64,000 nucleotides of DNA. Source: Rostrohypoxylon terebratum (Eukaryota; Ascomycota; Sordariomycetes; Xylariales; Hypoxylaceae). Location of the stretch: positions 1-64,000 of the forward strand of contig MU385874.1 of assembly GCA_022497145.1 (NCBI GenBank), in the 5' to 3' direction. Numbering within the stretch: the stretch's first letter is position 1; each line of letters starts with the position of its first letter. Positions 47,011 to 57,243 of the stretch are shown piece by piece. The notes below the pieces were generated by a model. It worked only from the letters and a program-made list of their open reading frames with translations, did not search any database and was not told the origin of the DNA. A program made the translations under genes and the position numbers.

Positions 47011-48502
47011 ATCTTCGTAAGGGTTTTTATTTTCGGTTTTTGGCGTGTTTCAATAGCAGCAAATCATTGTAGCAAGGCGCGGATTGTTGATGTGGAATCG
47101 AGGAGTGGCTCTACATCTGCAGGTCGAGGATTCGAATGATTTGAATGTTGTTAGTGTGAATGTTAATGTTAATGTTGAATGTCAAACATTTTAATCGAAG
47201 CGCGTCAAGTTTAGACAGTACCATACTACATACACGGTAGAGAATGGAGGCGCGTCGAACTTTAATGGTCTAAATTGAAAAATGTGGATTCCATCGAACG
47301 CGCTTTCCACTGTAGATGCTTGTGTATATTACCCATTTGGGTAACATTTGCAAGGTTTATAGCTCTCGCTTTTTCTTTTTTTTTCTTTTTTTTTTGTTAG
47401 CGGGGTCAGCGGGGTTCCAAGGTTGATAGTGCCAATGATTCAGAGACCCCAGCACAATCTATGCCCATTGCCCAGTGATAAAAGTGTACCTAGGACCTAG
47501 GTCCTACAACCTCTTATGGATATACATTTGATAGATGTGAAAACTTCAACTCCAACTTCATCGTACCAAACACATATCTCGATATTATGAGATACCTATG
47601 ACTAGGTGCATATGAGTTGCACACGAAGAAAACCTCATCCAAGTACGCCAACGTTACAAGCCATAATATACCTACTAGGTACCTATCCAGTCTCCGGTGC
47701 CGCAATCAAGTCAAATCTCGATCACGCTGATCTTCGAGCTCTCATACGCTCTTAAATGCCACCGGATAGTTGCTGGGACAAACAAACTGGATTATGAGGT
47801 ATGTGTTTCTAATTATCGTATGTTATTCACCCTCTGATAGTTGGAATGTCACCTCATCGATCTCACACTACTTTCCAGAGACGCAGTGATACTCTTGAGA
47901 TATATCCGGTTGGCCCAACCAAGAGCCTCACATCCGATTACGTGGATGAGGCGGACGGGAGCAACCACCAAGATAACCACCATGACATCCCGGAAAGCTT
48001 ATCTCAACCAGCATAAAGTACGTGTGGCCCCCATCCGTCATCCGACCAGTTAGACCTCCAGCCATCTCGCGATTCTTGCTTTGTATGTCCCACAGCCGTT
48101 GTAAGGCTTCTTCGAATTATGTGCAGACAGCATTCGCAACCCAAACCCTCCATATTAAGTTCTTTTAATCGACGAATGGCCCTTGAATATTACGACTTGG
48201 TGTTTCCCACCATCAATTCATATAAGAGTAGGGATCCGCTCGCCCCTTACATCATCTTGTAGGACTCCGCTGGCCTCTACCGGCCCCTACCGGCATGTAC
48301 AATACCCGACACAGCTCGTGAGATCACACGTAATGAAGGTAATGCGTAGTAGAAAGACTGGTGTTTGCCAATTTAACTTCGGATATCTCGCCCCTTCATA
48401 GATCTTCCTGGTTAGGTATCTATCTCGAAGTCTATGATCTCAACATCCTAAAAACTATTTTCGTCATTTTTGTCATTTATGGTAGCTCGTGATACCGTCA
48501 AG
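47011..48502. other. Intergenic with a candidate small ORF
   Basis: Dpb11 promoter at the left. It contains TACCTAGGACCTAGGTCC (47487-47504) and TTTTCTTTTTTTTT tracts (about 47369-47395). A 56-codon plus-strand ORF (47846-48016) looks coding, with an intron-like segment before it; it is not assigned. Confidence 0.5.
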
Positions 48503-49078
48503 ATGCCTCGCTATACATCCTATTCTCCCTCTATTTCGCCGACCACAAGAACCTACACTTCGTCAAATTCCCACCGCAGCAGCGTCTCTCCTGACTTTGG
48601 ACCACCGCATCAACGCAGGCCACCACCGGCTCACTCTGATAATGGCAAAGATATGCTCAAAACCTCCTTGGTTTTCCTCGGTGTAATCGGAGCTGCCTCG
48701 ATTGCAGCTTCTCGATATTGGCCCAAGGGTGTCCTATACGGCGAGAAAGAAGCATGGGCCCGAGAAGCCAAAGAAGTCAAAAATGTTATGAAGGAGGGCA
48801 GGAATTACCGGAGGAGGTCCCACGACACCGGACACGGTGACCCAGAAGCTTTCAGACACAGGAGACATTCTCATGTCAACCTACGAGACGAACCGGTAGC
48901 TCCGGGACCATCTGGTCGGAATATTGGCGGTCCGTCCCCGACCAAGTCTGATGATTATGATGGTAGCAATCAAAGCGGACGACGCGTCGTCGATCCCCGG
49001 GAAAGAAGAAGATTTAGTGACGAGCCGATTAGGTCGCGGGAATTCAAGAGCTCGCCACCTTCGCCAACCGTGGAGTGA
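48503..49078 (+). CDS. Small single-pass membrane protein, uncharacterised
   Basis: 191 aa from the ATG at 48503 (MPRYTSYSPS); an in-frame ATG at 48479 adds 8 residues. A Ser/Thr/Tyr-rich N-terminal region precedes one hydrophobic stretch (TSLVFLGVIGAASIAASRYW, about residues 55-74). A charged helix (GEKEAWAREAKEVKNVMKEG) and an Arg/Ser/His-rich disordered tail follow. This arrangement is common to small conserved ascomycete proteins, some of them mitochondrial or ER-linked, but I recognise no named family. Single exon. The charged helix directly after the membrane span suggests the C-terminus is a cytosolic or matrix-facing tail; topology is inference. Confidence 0.7.
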   Translation: MPRYTSYSPSISPTTRTYTSSNSHRSSVSPDFGPPHQRRPPPAHSDNGKDMLKTSLVFLGVIGAASIAASRYWPKGVLYGEKEAWAREAKEVKNVMKEGRNYRRRSHDTGHGDPEAFRHRRHSHVNLRDEPVAPGPSGRNIGGPSPTKSDDYDGSNQSGRRVVDPRERRRFSDEPIRSREFKSSPPSPTVE

Positions 49079-50774
49079 TAAGATTCGCATTCAGAATTGA
49101 CTACGCCCAAGAACGGCAAGCTTTTTGAGCCTATTACATACTGCATGCTATCTATAAAGCACTCATTACATAGTGTAGCGATGTTTATGGCTTTGTACTT
49201 TCTTAATGGTAATTTTTCAGGGTATGGATATTTCGCGGAGAATGAGCTCTCCCTCTCTCCCTCTCTTAGATATACATCTTTCCGTCTGTAATGTTTGGCC
49301 CGAGTAGCTATTGTGTGAAAATGCTCCCGATATTCATACCCTAGGACAGGATTGTCAAGTCCTTCTCCAGTTGAGATTGACTAGGTATTTTACCTAGGAC
49401 ATAGGACCTAGGTACTAGCCCGCCAGTAACGACTCTTGAGGTCACTAATCCCCTAAGCTTCTCTGAATTGCTCCTTATACCGGATTAGTCGACTAGCCTT
49501 CTGAGATGCTGCACAGGGGTAGGAACCTGCAGCTGGATCATCAGAATATCCATAGGTATTTGGTCAAATTTCCTGAGGTACCAGGCGCTGTATTGGTGTC
49601 TGACAAGATGGTATCCTGATTTGAAAATGTAAGATTAAGACGAGAATGGATTATTAGTACTAGGGAGCTTACTGTATGCCTGTACACTATCAACGCGGTA
49701 AAGCCCACCAGCTTCATGGTTCGTAATTGAAGGACACTAACACTGATACTGACACTGACACGGACACGAGCTCCCGGTTGCGGTTGGAACCTTTTGAAAC
49801 ATTTGTGGCTCAACGTTTCAATGTTCGAGGTCACTGACTGACAAGAGTACGTGGATACACGGATATCCGATACACACGGGCGTTAGCTTGTAAGGGTATA
49901 AGGGTATCACGTGGTACGGTCTAATAGTAACTAAGCTCTGAAAACAGGCAAATTTTGTTACTTAATTAGCTGAAACCGACTACTCTGTCTGTACATACTA
50001 CTATGTAAGTAGGTAAGTAGGTAAGTAGGTAATAAATCGTCATAGATTGTGAATGCTGCTATTAGTGCATAATGCCATAATGAATCTAGCTCAAGTTTGT
50101 GTAACCTTCTAAGCTTGTTTTTAGCTGCCGTTCTGCCGTCACACCCCTGGTCTAGCTCATTAGCCCGCTACACTACTAGTGTAGCTCGTAGTAGCTCCTG
50201 CTCGATGACGCCGATACTTGACCTCTCCAGAGTTCGGTCGGTTGCATTGGGAAGTGCAATTTCAGGTGCCTCCTTTAATACCTATGGGCACCAATCCTCG
50301 TTTCGCACTATGTACGACTATGTACGAAGTACGTACGTCACAGCCCATGACGTGACACAAACTGACAAACTGACAAGTTACTGCCTTCGTAGATCGCCTT
50401 GGCGGCTTCTTACAAGCTGTTAGTACCCGCTATCATTACCCAACTGGGCAATCTCCTAAGCCTTAAGGCACTTACTATGTAAGGCACTTACCAAGTCTTA
50501 CCTATCACTACTAGGTAGGTACTAGGTACTAGGTAAGCCCGGTAAGGTATTGTACCTAGGTCCTAGGTCCTGGAGGTAACAACGGAACATTGAAGGTCTT
50601 TCATCTCTGATTCATCCATGGACCTCTCATCTATTATGGATCTCTCATCTCGACCATGACGCAGTCAAAATAAAAACCTTGCCTCCCTCTCTTGCAACAA
50701 TGCCAATCTTCACGTAGCTACCTCGTATCGCGTGTTCTGTGTGTTCTGTGTGTTCTACCAAAGGAAAAGGCACG
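49079..50774. other. Intergenic, repeat-word rich
   Basis: Contains CTAGGTATTTTACCTAGG and neighbours (49381-49418), GTAAGTAGG tandem units (about 50003-50031), and a dense TAGGTAGGTACTAGG / TACCTAGGTCCTAGG cluster (50510-50572). A minus-strand two-exon mini-frame (49541-49717) is described as a finding. No other gene. Confidence 0.55.
50510..50572. repeat. Cluster of CTAGGTA / TACCTAGG palindromic words
   Basis: Densest example of a motif family dispersed through the non-coding DNA of the window: ACTAGGTAGGTACTAGG then TTGTACCTAGGTCCTAGGTCC. See findings for the other positions. Confidence 0.85.
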
Positions 50775-52208
50775 ATGGCGCCGTCATTCGTTAAAGAGCT
50801 GCTTCAGCTCAGCGCATTCGTCCTTCCAGCGATCCAGCCCTGTTCAGCCACCTCGCTTTACTCCACGTACAAATTCAACCCCCTAGAGCATCTCGGCGGT
50901 GTGGCGCCTTATTTCGAACCCCAAGATCCCTCGGCTTCGCCGTCAGCTCCACAGGGTTGTACGCCGTCGAGAGTAGTTTACCTCAATCGCCATGCCGCAA
51001 TCTACGCCAATGACTACGACTACGATGCTTATATTGGCCCTTTTGTTTCCAAGTTAGAAAACAATACGGCTATCGACTGGAGCAAGATTCCATCGTTGAA
51101 CTTCCTCGACGGTTGGACCGTTCCGCTGACGGACGCCGAACAAGAACTGTTGACGCGAGTCGGTAGACTAGAAGCTGCTCAGCTAGGCGTTACCATCTCT
51201 TTCAGGTACCCCAACTTGAAGTTACCGTCTCGCGTATGGACCTCATCGGCAGAGCGCACGGTGAAATCAGCCCAGTCTCTGGTGAGAGGACTGGAGCTAG
51301 ATGAGAACCAGATCGATGTAGTCACCATCGACGAGTCAAAGGAAGCAGGTGCCAATACCTTGACCCCGTACAAGAGCTGCCCGGCCTACTCGTCCTCGTT
51401 CGGGAGCGACCAATCAGCGGTCTACCTGAAAAAGTTCACTACCCCCATCACCGCACGGCTAAACGCGTTAGCTCCCGGTTTCAATTTCACGGCTAACGAC
51501 GTCTACGGAATGATGGAGCTGTGTGGATATGAGTCGGTGATTCGTGGCAGTTCTCCGTTCTGTGACCTGGACTTGTTTAGCCCCGATGATTGGCTGGGAT
51601 GGGAGTACACTGCCGACATCATGTACCACTACAATGTGGGGTATGGTAACAGGATTTCCGGCGTTGTCGGATTGCCCTGGTTCAATGCGTCGGCCAGCTT
51701 GCTTTTAGAAAATTCGAGCGGTGAGCAGGACATGTATGTTAGCTTCACCCATCGCGAGTTGCCTCCTATGGTGTTCGTGGCCATGGGATTATTCAACAAC
51801 TCCGAATTTGGCGGAAGCGAGGCCAGTGTCAACGACACTATGCCACTTGACAGGATCAACTACCGACGCGCCTGGAAAAGCTCCCACGTCCTGCCGTTCT
51901 TGAGCAATCTAGCTATCGAAAGGCTTAATTGCTCGGGTAGTTACGGCTACGACGACGGCGACTATTACCGGGTACTAGTCAACAGCGCGCCACAGCCGTT
52001 ATCTAACTGCGCCGACGGACCGGGAACGACTTGCTCGAGGTCCGGCTTTGAGAAATATCTGCAAGAGAGGGTTGACATGTTCCAAGGCTTCTCCGAGAAG
52101 TGCGGCGTTGATTACGGTAATTCAACAGACACAGTGTCTATCTATACCGATCCAGCGGTAGGCAACGGAACTGGTGTTGGGAAGAGATACGAGGCTTTTG
52201 GGATTTGA
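50775..52208 (+). CDS. Histidine-acid-phosphatase-like secreted protein (atypical active site)
   Basis: Member of the histidine phosphatase clan 2 (acid phosphatase/phytase) fold, secreted. 477 aa from the ATG at 50775; an ATG 12 codons upstream is possible but weakens the signal peptide. The hydrophobic leader (LLQLSAFVLPAIQPCSA) is followed by a mature protein with many NxS/T sequons and paired cysteines. The catalytic region reads VVYLNRHAAIYANDYDYD at about residue 72, where canonical enzymes have RHGxRxP: His is kept, but Gly and the second Arg are missing. The C-terminal acid motif is FTHRELPP instead of HD. VWTSSAERTVKSAQSLVRGL (the second-Arg helix) is normal. This variant matches a fungal subgroup. 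It may be catalytically altered or inactive; activity cannot be judged from sequence. Confidence 0.85.
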   Translation: MAPSFVKELLQLSAFVLPAIQPCSATSLYSTYKFNPLEHLGGVAPYFEPQDPSASPSAPQGCTPSRVVYLNRHAAIYANDYDYDAYIGPFVSKLENNTAIDWSKIPSLNFLDGWTVPLTDAEQELLTRVGRLEAAQLGVTISFRYPNLKLPSRVWTSSAERTVKSAQSLVRGLELDENQIDVVTIDESKEAGANTLTPYKSCPAYSSSFGSDQSAVYLKKFTTPITARLNALAPGFNFTANDVYGMMELCGYESVIRGSSPFCDLDLFSPDDWLGWEYTADIMYHYNVGYGNRISGVVGLPWFNASASLLLENSSGEQDMYVSFTHRELPPMVFVAMGLFNNSEFGGSEASVNDTMPLDRINYRRAWKSSHVLPFLSNLAIERLNCSGSYGYDDGDYYRVLVNSAPQPLSNCADGPGTTCSRSGFEKYLQERVDMFQGFSEKCGVDYGNSTDTVSIYTDPAVGNGTGVGKRYEAFGI

Positions 52209-52440
52209 CGTAACCTATTGTTTGCAATTCAATAGCACATTCCCAGCTATATGTTGCTCCTGTTGAGAAGAGTTACGTGGAGATGTGGAAGATGTGGGAG
52301 ATGCCATGATGAAGGAATTAGCGCTTTTGCTTAATAGTTACATTTATATAATAGGTAGTAATGTATACCTACTAGGTAGTGACTAGTCTTTCTCCATCTC
52401 CATAATTTCGCGGGGTCACATCCATCTAGATTCTAGGATT
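52209..52440. other. 3' flank of phosphatase-like gene
   Basis: Short non-coding stretch ending at the MITE-like element; GTATACCTACTAGGTAG at 52361-52377. Confidence 0.5.
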
Positions 52441-52681
52441 CTACTATGGTATGATGGGTAAGAATTAGCACACTGTCAGGTACCAGTGGAGTCTGTGGAG
52501 ATAAAATCCCATACTAATTCAATAAGAACTTGTCGAAACGAGCCTTACAAATACTTACACATACCCACCTAAAATCAGCGCGTTGCTTGTAGCTAAAAAC
52601 CCATAAGATTTATATCAGGGGTCCCCAGCTAAAAGAAAATACCTGACAGTGTGCTAATTCTTACCCACCATACCATAGTAG
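52441..52681. mobile_element. MITE-like element with 42-bp terminal inverted repeats
   Basis: Left arm 52441-52482 begins CTACTATGGTATGATGGG; right arm 52640-52681 is its reverse complement with a single mismatch (41 of 42). The 157-bp centre has no open frame of note. The ends read TA-CTATGG ... CCATAG-TA, which fits a TA target-site duplication as in Tc1/mariner- or pogo-derived MITEs. No transposase is present, so it would be non-autonomous. It lies 184 bp before the first ATG of the sirtuin gene and could influence its promoter. Confidence 0.8.
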
Positions 52682-52864
52682 GTATCTATCCACCTAGTAA
52701 CTACGTAGTTCAATGAAACTCCCTGGCAGTCCTACATAAACGCCCGAGGAAGCCATTGTGAAGAGGGTGAGTTATTGGTTCGTCGTTTCCAGTATAACCT
52801 GGAAGGTTAGCAAAGCAGACATGATGGTTGCAGGGGCATCGTCAGGCTTCTATGGTCACCAAGC

Positions 52865-53973
52865 ATGTTCCGCGCACCTCAATCTGTAAAGTCGCCAACA
52901 TTCTCCCACTATCTTGCGGTCTATAATTCCAGCTTCTTCTCACGTCGTCCCTTTTGGACCCGACGCACAGCTCATTCAGAAAAAATGTCACCGCAAACGT
53001 CCGTAGAAGAGTTTAGAGAGCTCTTGAATTCGAGCAACCGAGTTCTAGCTCTCTGCGGCGCTGGTTTGTCGGCTGCTTCGGGCCTCCCTACGTTCCGCGG
53101 TGCTGGCGGCCTGTGGCGCAATCACGAGCCCACTTCTCTTGCGACGCCCGACGCCTTTGAAGAGGACCCCTCTCTCGTATGGCTCTTCTACGCATGGCGT
53201 AGACATATGGCGCTCAAGGCCAAGCCGAATCGGGGCCACTATGCCCTTGCCGAATTAGCTAAGAAGAAGGAGAATTTTCTATGTTTAACTCAGAACGTTG
53301 ATGGTAGGTTATGTCCGCGGGTTGTGATGATGAAGTGAGACTACGCCATGGCAAGCCTCTGCTATTGCTTCCATTTTAATTAACCGCATCAGGTCTTTCG
53401 CCGCGTGCCGGACATCCAGACGAAAAGCTCCGACTACTGCACGGAAGCCTATTTGACAACAAGTGTTTTGATGAATGTGGCTACATCGATCGAAACAATC
53501 TGAGCGATCCGGTGTGTCCGGCTCTCGCGCCCGCAGCAGGAGACTACCCCCCTGATCAGACGCTCCCCTTGCTCGATCCTGAGATCCCCCTCCCACCCGT
53601 CAAGGCCGAAGACCTACCCCACTGTCCTAACTGCAAGACGGGACTGCTTAGACCGGGCGTGGTATGGTTTGATGAGCCTCTCGACCAGCCCATGCTCGAG
53701 GAAGTCGACCACTGGATTAAGCAAGGTCATATCGATATCATGTTAGTGATTGGAACGGCAGCCGTCGTCTATCCCGCCGCGGGGTATACCCAGAAAGCCC
53801 GAAGAAGGGGAGCTGTCGTTGCGGTGGTGAATCCAGACCCCGAGTCGGCCTCTGGGCTGTCGGAGAAGGATTTCTTTTTTCAAGGAGACGCCTCCGAGAT
53901 CCTCCCTAGACTTTTTGAAGGTGTTATTGGGGAAATGGATGAACATGGGAAAATCATTCACCCTGTGGAATGA
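52865..53973 (+). CDS. Sirtuin, SIRT5-like NAD-dependent deacylase
   Basis: NAD+-dependent lysine deacylase of class III. Exons 52865-53303 and 53393-53973, with an 89-bp intron, encode 339 aa; splicing gives QNVDGLSPRAGH, restoring the catalytic-loop region. Motifs: GAGLSAASGLPTFRG (NAD binding), TQNVDGL, the catalytic His in LLHGSLF, four zinc cysteines (CFDEC and CPNC), RPGVVWFDE, and VIGTAAVVYPAAGY. The helix with FYAWRR keeps the Y-x-x-R pair that gives SIRT5 its preference for succinyl/malonyl-lysine (family knowledge). There are two possible starts. Met1 gives a basic, Ser/Arg-rich leader (SRRPFWTRRTAH) like a mitochondrial presequence; Met41 (52985) starts at MSPQTSVEEF without it. 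Dual localisation is plausible but unproven. Confidence 0.92.
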
Positions 53974-55361
53974 TTTTTTTTTCTCAAGAAGTCAAGACAA
54001 AAAAAATACTCTAATTGTTTGTCATGGGCACTAGATAGTCGTTTCGTACATCGTAGCGAACACTGTTAGTTTGTACAAGATCTTCTATGCTGAAATGGGA
54101 TTCAGCAACGGTCAGAGGATCTTTAAGAATCATAGTATCTCGACCTAATAGTATTGATATATTCCGTCTGGTTGTAATTTTCTTATGACAATGTCACCAT
54201 GCAACGATCACAACGAATATTCCATTTGGTAGGCGTTACTTGGTGTGTGATCCCTTGCATTCATACCTACATAGTAGTAGGACTAGGTACCTATGACATA
54301 TGTATTATACTCCGCAAATAGATACCGAGTTTATTCTCAACGAGGAAACGAAGCATCCGCATAGAGTGCATGAAACATAAATTAGATAACGCGATGTCTA
54401 GCGAGAATATGAGCTAGTCGAAAGGATTAAACTGTAAGAAAGTCTACATGCGATCGGAATGCGTTGCGCAGGTAACGACAAGTATGAGAGGAGGTCAGTA
54501 TTAACATGTGTCGGCTTCTCGCCGATAGGACTAGTTGTAAGGCCATACCTAGGCCTTAGGAGGCAGCGTAGTATCATAGCCTATCATAGTAATAGAGATC
54601 CGAACTACCTAGAACAAGCATTCCCTGCTTCTAAATGAGGTCTAGGCCCGGCCTCAACAGCCGTATACTTTGAATGCGCCGCAGGTGGGCGTTTTTGTAT
54701 TCCTAGGACCTAGGACTCCAACCTCTCCCATAATATTAACCACATTCCGAAAGTGACCTAAATTGACCTCAGTAACCCCCCTCGCCATTGCCCGCATGAG
54801 GGGTCCTGCACCGGGTTTGAGATCAGATCTCTCGTACCAAGAAGCTTATCAAGCCATCACGGTGATTGCGCATGAGTAGAATGTGACTCTCCTGCCTGAT
54901 GCAGCGTAGGCGAGGTAACAGTCGAAGAGGATGGGCGGGAGATCACCCCGGACTTGGCAAGTCAATGCTGCTCAAGTGGATTCAACCTTTAGATTACGAG
55001 CAACTCGGTATGATTGGGAAATGCCTTCAATTCTTGGCTTCCTAATGTAACCGTACCATCAATTTGCCTGGTATGGCATGGCATTGACATTGGCATACAC
55101 TATGGCATACACTATGGCATATGGCATACAGCATATGGCATATGACATATACGCACCAGTACTACGCCATGCAGCACGCCATTGGCGAGCTGTAAGGGGT
55201 TGTTATAACACTTATTACTACGCTGTTGTTTATTATTAATTTACTCGCGCTTCCCCCCCCTTCACGAAGCGACAGGAATCTCTTGTTCGCTCTTCACCTT
55301 CAATTGGCGAAGGGGACAATACCATTCCGCACTCTCGTGTAAGCCTTCGAGCCTTCTCAAC
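53974..55361. other. Intergenic
   Basis: No gene recognised. Holds CCTAGGACCTAGG (54702-54714) and a GGCATA/TATGGCATACAC tandem area (about 55070-55150). Confidence 0.55.
55080..55150. repeat. Imperfect TATGGCATACAC tandem array
   Basis: Repeated GGCATACACTAT / GGCATATGGCAT units shortening into ATGGCATATGACAT; non-coding minisatellite. Confidence 0.7.
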
Positions 55362-57243
55362 ATGCGCTCTATCCTCCTGCTGTTCGCCACGGCCGCCACG
55401 GCCAAGGTGATGGATAGCCTTCCAGCTGTCCCTAAAGGTTGGGCTGAAGTACGCCAAGCTTCTCCCGACGACTCCGTCACTTTGCGCGTCGGTCTCCCGC
55501 AGCAACACGCGACCGCATTAGAGCAGGCCGTACTTGAGATCTCGACACCCGGGCACCCCAACTATGGTATGCACATGTCGCGTGACCAAGTCCGAGCTTA
55601 CACGGCGCCGACGGAGCAATCGGTTTCGTCCGTGGTGAATTGGCTGTCCGCAAGCGGCGTTAAGCCGTCGGTAAATAACGATTGGATTACCTTCACCACC
55701 AACGTAAAGACGGCCAACGATCTTCTGAGCGCAAACTTCGCTTGGTACCAATTCGAAAACGGCGGCAGTCCTAAGTTGCGAACATTGTCGTACAGCGTCC
55801 CCGATGAGCTCGCCGGAAACATCGACCTGATTCAACCGACCACTCGATTCGGCCAGCTCGGTGCTAAGAAGACGACCATATTTGAGTTGCAAATCCTCGA
55901 AGACGAGGATGAAGCAGCCATCAAGGCAAACGTTGCCATTGATGCCGCCGATTGCAACACTTCCAGAATCACGCCAGCTTGCCTCAAGTCGTTGTACAAC
56001 ATTAAGTACACTGCATCCACCGAAGGTAACTTGGTTGCTTTCGCCTCGTACCTGGAGGAATATGCTCGGTACTCCGATCTCCAGTCTTTCGAATCGCAGT
56101 ACTTGACGGAGGCTAGCGGACAGAACTTTACCGTTGAGCTGGTCAATGGAGGTTTGAACGATCAAAGCAGCAGCGATGACAGCGGTATGTTGAAGTCCCG
56201 GTGTGTTGCCGGGTAATCGCTAGAGTGAGAAGTGTTACTAAACCATTGACAGGAGAGGCTAATCTCGATGTGCAATATGTCCTTGCGATTAGCAACCCCA
56301 TTCCGATCCTTGAATATAGCACCGGTGGTCGTGGGTAAGTTGTCATTCTTCCATGATTAGATAGTCTACCCGCGAATTAGGAATGGAGCTAATTAATTGA
56401 AGACCTCTTGTGCCTACCACCGACGAACCGGGCCCATCTTCGAACGAGCCTTACTTGGAGTTCTTGACCTACCTCCTTGATCAAGAGGACTCGACCTTGC
56501 CGCAGACCCTCTCGACCTCGTACGGTGAGGAGGAGCAGTCGGTGCCGGCGGACTACGCGCTGAAGGTGTGCAACATGTTCATGCAGCTTGGCGCCCGCGG
56601 TGTTAGCGTTCTGTTCTCTTCCGGTGACTCCGGCCCGGGTGACTCGTGCATCAGGGAATCCGACAAAGCACCCTACTTCCAGCCGTCTTTCCCCGCTGGC
56701 TGCCCCTATGTCACCTCAGTCGGTGCTACTTACAACGTGGAGCCTGAGCAGGCGGTTAGCTTCTCGAGTGGTGGTTTCAGCTCTCTCCACGCACAGCCGG
56801 CATGGCAAGCGGATGCTGTTAACGCGTATCTTGAATCGATCGGCGACACCTACTCCGCTTACTTCAACGCTTCTAACAGAGGATTCCCTGACGTAGCGGC
56901 GCAAGGAAGCCGGTTTGCGGTTATTGACAAGGGAAGGTCCTCTCTGCTCTCGGGAACCAGCGCATCGAGCCCTGTCTTCGCGGGCGTAGTGGCTCTCCTG
57001 AATGCTGCGCGAAAGAGCCAAGGTCAGGCGCCTTTGGGGTTCCTTAACCCGTGGCTATACAACAACAGCGCTGCGTTGACCGACATAACTTCTGGTTACG
57101 GTAGCGGTTGCACGGGCAACTCTGCCTTTGCAAACGGCGCAAGATGGAACGCCACTGTGGGATGGGATCCCGTTACGGGTCTGGGAACCCCCAACTTCGA
57201 GAAGCTGCTCGCTGCTGCAGCGCCGGGAGTGGAAAATGCGTGA
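55362..57243 (+). CDS. Sedolisin / tripeptidyl-peptidase (S53 family)
   Basis: Secreted acidic serine-carboxyl protease removing tripeptides or cleaving at low pH. Three exons, 55362-56184, 56253-56334 and 56403-57243, with two 68-bp introns, encode 581 aa. A short signal peptide (MRSILLLFATAATA) is followed by a pro-kumamolisin activation domain (about 25-190; LRVGLPQQHATALEQAVLEIS, HPNYGMHMS). The catalytic domain has the Glu/Asp pair in GEANLDVQY (E276, D280) created by splicing, the oxyanion Asp in FSSGDSGPGD (D377) and the nucleophile in SGTSASSP (S488). The calcium site follows in DPVTGLGTPNF. All key residues are intact, and the length is typical of fungal SED2/SED3-like enzymes. Likely used in extracellular nitrogen acquisition; regulation not visible. 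Confidence 0.95.

Noticed and set aside
50097..50423. 108-codon plus-strand frame
   Set aside because: Starts on a non-ATG codon, random composition, no motif.
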